The notes under the pieces were generated by a model, which worked only from the letters and a program-made list of their open reading frames with translations, was not told the DNA's origin and did not search any database. The translations under genes were made by a program, and so were the position numbers. A DNA stretch of 64,000 bases from Saccoglossus kowalevskii (lineage: Eukaryota > Hemichordata > Enteropneusta > Harrimaniidae): assembly GCF_000003605.2 (NCBI RefSeq), contig NW_003147275.1:346069-410068 (forward strand). The letters are read 5' to 3'. Of this stretch, positions 60,690 through 64,000 are shown in pieces. Positions within the stretch are counted from its first letter, which is position 1, and every line of letters begins with the position of its first letter.

Positions 60690-61190
60690 ACCACAACACG
60701 GTATAAGCCATAAAGAACTTGCAAAATTGATTATTGAAAGTGGAATCACCAACATTGAAGAGAATCAAACCTATGTGGTTTTACTTCATACTGAAGCTAA
60801 AATCAAACACGATCTAGTTTTTGATAAACACACAATTGATTGGATTTGTGAATTTGGGGAAACTCAACTCTGGCTAGACTTTCTGTGAGCTGCAAAAATT
60901 CTAATCCAGATTCGGTGACACATGCACTAGTCTTGATTACCAACCAGGTGTTGTGCAAGTGTTGTATACTAGCCCACAATTTGTTTGTGGTAACAAATTA
61001 TCAACAGTACAGCCATTATATACAACAAGTGATGATGATACTTTGAATCGCAAGCTGTACAAAATGCACGCAATAAATGAAGCACCACAAATCAAATCAA
61101 CATATTTAGTTCAACCGATGGGATGATCTACTTTTTCTCTGATGAGCCAGTCATAAGGACTGACAATGACAATGGCTATATAAATACTTT
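60690..61190 (+). mobile_element. P-element-like transposase fragment 3, opposite strand
   Basis: HGISHKELAKLIIESGITNI then EENQTYVVLLHTEAKIKHDL and VFDKHTIDWICEFGE match the start of the catalytic domain, as in fragment 1, but the catalytic Asp position of LHDE reads LHTE here. Near 61050-61160, NRKLYKMHAINEAPQIKSTY and FFSDEPVIRTDND fit the later NRKFYxxH...YFFSDPPHLIKT part. A stop lies between. Truncated at both ends. Confidence 0.6.
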
Positions 61191-61458
61191 AGAACTATGA
61201 TGAGACAAAACAACTGTCATAATAAAGGTGAATAAAGTACATGAAAATAAAGTTTCCTATGAACTCTAGATCACTATATTTTGTGGTAGTATTTACAATG
61301 TAACAAGGCAACGCTGACACTGTACTGGTGTAATTTTACCAGTGTATGCAGCAATATTTGCAATATGCTGATGTACCTTTAATTTGCATTTTGATTTTCA
61401 TAGTGATCTCTTTTAGAGAAGCTTGATCAATGAGTACAGTTCATCTTAATTTTGCCAG

Positions 61459-61634
61459 GATTCTCACAACATTGTCACAGAGAAGGTGTGAACAATGACC
61501 CTACTTTACACAAGTGTTTGGCTACCAAGAAAACAAGATTAGACTTGATCGCTTGTCAACATAGAAGACCAGCTTTGGGGAAAGTGGTCGACAACTCGCC
61601 CTACCAAAATAGAGTCAACGAATTACTGCATTAA
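61459..61634 (+). other. Candidate terminal exon of an unknown gene
   Basis: After an acceptor (TTTTGCCAG), the frame reads FSQHCHREGVNNDPTLHKCL, ATKKTRLDLIACQHRRPALG and KVVDNSPYQNRVNELLH, then stops; AATAAA follows at 61683-61688. The composition (balanced, charged) looks coding and the exon/poly(A) layout fits a last exon, but I recognise no family and see no upstream exon. Confidence 0.3.
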
Positions 61635-61682
61635 TACAACTCAAAATAGCTATCAACATGTTTCCATATCTAATTTTTGTTT

Positions 61683-61688
61683 AATAAA
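61683..61688 (+). terminator. AATAAA signal after the candidate terminal exon
   Basis: Canonical hexamer 49 bp after the stop codon at 61634. Confidence 0.4.
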
Positions 61689-61739
61689 ATATTTCCACTG
61701 CACCGCACTGCACTCTTGTAATTGATTAATGTGAAAAAA

Positions 61740-62900
61740 GTATAGCATAAAGCCAGATTACAAAATGCAGAATCAAGAACCAACAAGCAGTTGGAGAATT
61801 GGCACAACCAGTATTTCGGCTTCCAATCTCGAGAAATTTGATGGATCGACAGGACCAAAACAAGCAGAATTGTGGCATAAATGGTGATAATGTTTTGAAA
61901 GATTAAGAACAGAACGTGAACAGGTCCGTACACTGGGAGAATGTGCAGATGATATTATTACTACTCTCCATATTGATCAGGAAACTGTTACATATGACAA
62001 TGTGAAAAACTCTCTCAATGATTACTATGAAGTTCGTCACAACATAATTGTAGAACGAATTCTATTCTACAAATGCCAGGGGAAACAATTGATGGACTTG
62101 TACAGGTTAGCTGAAAATGCGAATATGGTGCCTTATAAGGACAGAATCGTTGTTGGGGTTTCAGATATTTCGCTGTCAGACCACCTCCTAACGACTTCAT
62201 ATTTAACGCTTCAATAGTTATGCAAACATGTCTACAGACAAAAGCCAGAAAACAAAGTCGAGAAGTAGTTTGTGGGGACTCTAAGCTAAGTAATGTGGAT
62301 TCCGTAAAACGCACATAGCCAAGAAGTAATCAGTAATACAAGTCTTAGTTCAGGAAATTTTACAAGCAAGGTTACAACCGTACCAGTAATCAAAGACACA
62401 TTAGCTGTAACTGGTGTGGTGGACAGTGTCACAAACGTTGAATATGTCCTGCCAGAGAAGCAACATGTCACAAATGTCAGAAAAACGGACACTGTAACAA
62501 GTTTGTCGTAGTTCTATGCAAAGCAGTAAAGTAAACACAATTCAAAATCTTGAAGAAATCGATATGCCATTAATCAGAGAAATAAATAGAGGCAATGAAT
62601 AGTGGAGTGCAGAAATAAAGGTAAATGGCCATGATACACACTTCAAGTTAATACCAGTGTTTCAGTCATTGGTGACAAAGTTCCATGGCTGCAAAAGAAT
62701 AAATTTAGTCAGACCCAGCAATCTCTTCGAGGACCGTCTGTTACCAAACTTTCGGTCATCGGTACATTTCAAGCTATGCTACAATAACACTATGAAACTT
62801 TTGAGAATGACACCTTGCATACTACGTTTTTGCATCAGAATGATGCAATTTAGCCCAAATGTGTAATACATTCCAGGGAAACCTCAAATTTCAGCGCATA
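61740..62900 (+). mobile_element. Ty3/Gypsy fossil (K02A2.6-type gag, zinc knuckle, protease)
   Basis: The gag part has KFDGSTGPKQAELWHKW (~61838) and VKNSLNDYYEVRHNIIVERI (~62002), a pattern common to K02A2.6-type Gypsy polyproteins. A zinc-knuckle area with ATCHKCQKNGHC lies near 62460-62490. A protease-like area with VNGHDTHFKL lies near 62620, and the linker KLSVIGTF near 62750. It is broken in several places, old, and lacks recognisable RT, integrase and LTRs within the window. Confidence 0.65.
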
Positions 62901-64000
62901 CTTTATCGCACACCAGTCAGTGGGTGCATCCAGCTGACACAGCATTCAGCGTAGATATTCAGAGTGAAGTCGAACACGTCGTTAGTCACTCAGTAAATGT
63001 AATGTAATGAATTTTTTGGTAAGAGGACAGCCATGACAATACAGTACAGGCAGAATATTGCACCTATGGTTGTATTATCAATGGCTTTACAGGTCGATTC
63101 TCATGTTCGGCACTCGAGTAGTGACTGCTGCATCATGTTCTTTTCGTAGCTTTCACTGTGGATAAGGTTCCGAATTAACTTTGTTGTTCGACACATATTG
63201 CTACCACAATGCAACAATAATACAATTTTCTAATTTAGCAATTACAATATGAAAAGTGCAGTCAAATAGCTTATACATGCATTCAACGAGTCGATTGTTT
63301 ACCAAGGCACGTTTCGCTATGAACACTACATCCAGTATCAAGCTGAATGTAGATTATGCATGACAGTTTGTTACATACACACGGTTTTCACATGTAATCA
63401 GTAATGCTGAATACCTACAGTCACCTGGATATTCAGAAATAGTGAAGAGAAACTTCTAAAACAGAGTGGGAAAGATCCTTATTGAACCTTCACAATATGC
63501 TTAGTAATATGACATTGAGATCTCTATCTCAAAAACAGAAAAAGCACTTTGGTAATAATTTGTAAAAGGCTGCCATCAAAACTGAGTAACGGTTGATCTG
63601 ACAGTTTACAAACTACAGATGGTAATAATGGCTTAGGCTTAGTCAATGATATTTCAAAATATGAAACAAAGCAGTCATTGAAATATACTACCAGTTGTTA
63701 AAAGTGACAAGAGTAAATTACCTGATGAAACAGTCCTACCTAATTAAAAAATTAATTAGTTAATCAATTGAGAAGCAACACCATCCAAATAATAATCATG
63801 TTTGAGAACTACCTGACCAAACAATAAAAAAAAACTAGATAACTGATCAAGACGTGGTACAATAGTTTTGTCAGACCAAACAATGCAAAAGAATTTGCAA
63901 CAAATTTGAACCAAGCTAAATGGCTTAAGAGGCAGGAAAAACATCAGCTTTTGGATCCGAGGAAGAGTGGGTAGTTCTTCACGCCACGAAAGAAAAAAAA
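62901..64000 (+). other. Unassigned sequence after the Gypsy fossil
   Basis: Possibly more of the same fossil, but no motif is clear enough to call. The window ends here. Confidence 0.3.

Overview
The window is eukaryotic and animal. It has short exons with GT-AG (and one GC-AG) introns, AATAAA signals, AT-rich non-coding DNA and many decayed transposons. The repeat content suggests a marine invertebrate, and I lean towards a bivalve mollusc. The reasons are short non-autonomous elements with internal minisatellites, a dispersed motif I remember from bivalve genomes, Mutator-like and P-like transposases, and a Ty3/Gypsy fossil with integrase ahead of reverse transcriptase. This assignment is inference, because no marker gene settles it.

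Layout. 1-1404 holds an unrecognised repeat-type coding sequence. It lies just 5' of, and in the same direction as, the last coding exon of ZCCHC8 (1761-2521), so it is probably intronic. 3.9-6.7 kb is repeat-rich, with a Helitron-like element carrying about five 156-bp monomers and a 68-72-bp minisatellite. 7.4-12.5 kb contains a doubtful Harbinger-like remnant and a Tc1/IS630-like helix-turn-helix fragment.

The host genes at the centre are three PLAC8/cornifelin-like genes in tandem on the + strand: A (16391-17780), B (25990-28119) and C (31709-41241). They share the same four-exon layout and intron phases 0, 1, 0. Gene B has a GC-AG second intron. Gene C has a 7.7-kb first intron holding an old LTR retrotransposon, itself interrupted by another repeat. 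A LINE remnant (19.6-20.7 kb), foldback elements and nested duplications fill the spaces between the genes.

43.3-64 kb is a transposon graveyard. It holds three P-element-like transposase fragments and two intron-containing Mutator-like (MULE) transposase copies. One MULE is split by a 924-bp TTAA-flanked inverted-repeat element. A roughly 3-kb block starting inside the last MULE exon of copy 1 reappears behind copy 2, giving copy 2 a second last exon. The tail of that block occurs a third time near 60 kb. The block carries short spliced open frames that I cannot name. A second Gypsy fossil (gag, zinc knuckle, protease) lies at 61.7-62.9 kb.

The PLAC8 genes presumably encode small cysteine-rich membrane-associated proteins. 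ZCCHC8 would act with the MTR4 helicase in nuclear RNA turnover. I see no sign that the two work together. I found no convincing tRNA, rRNA or CRISPR feature.
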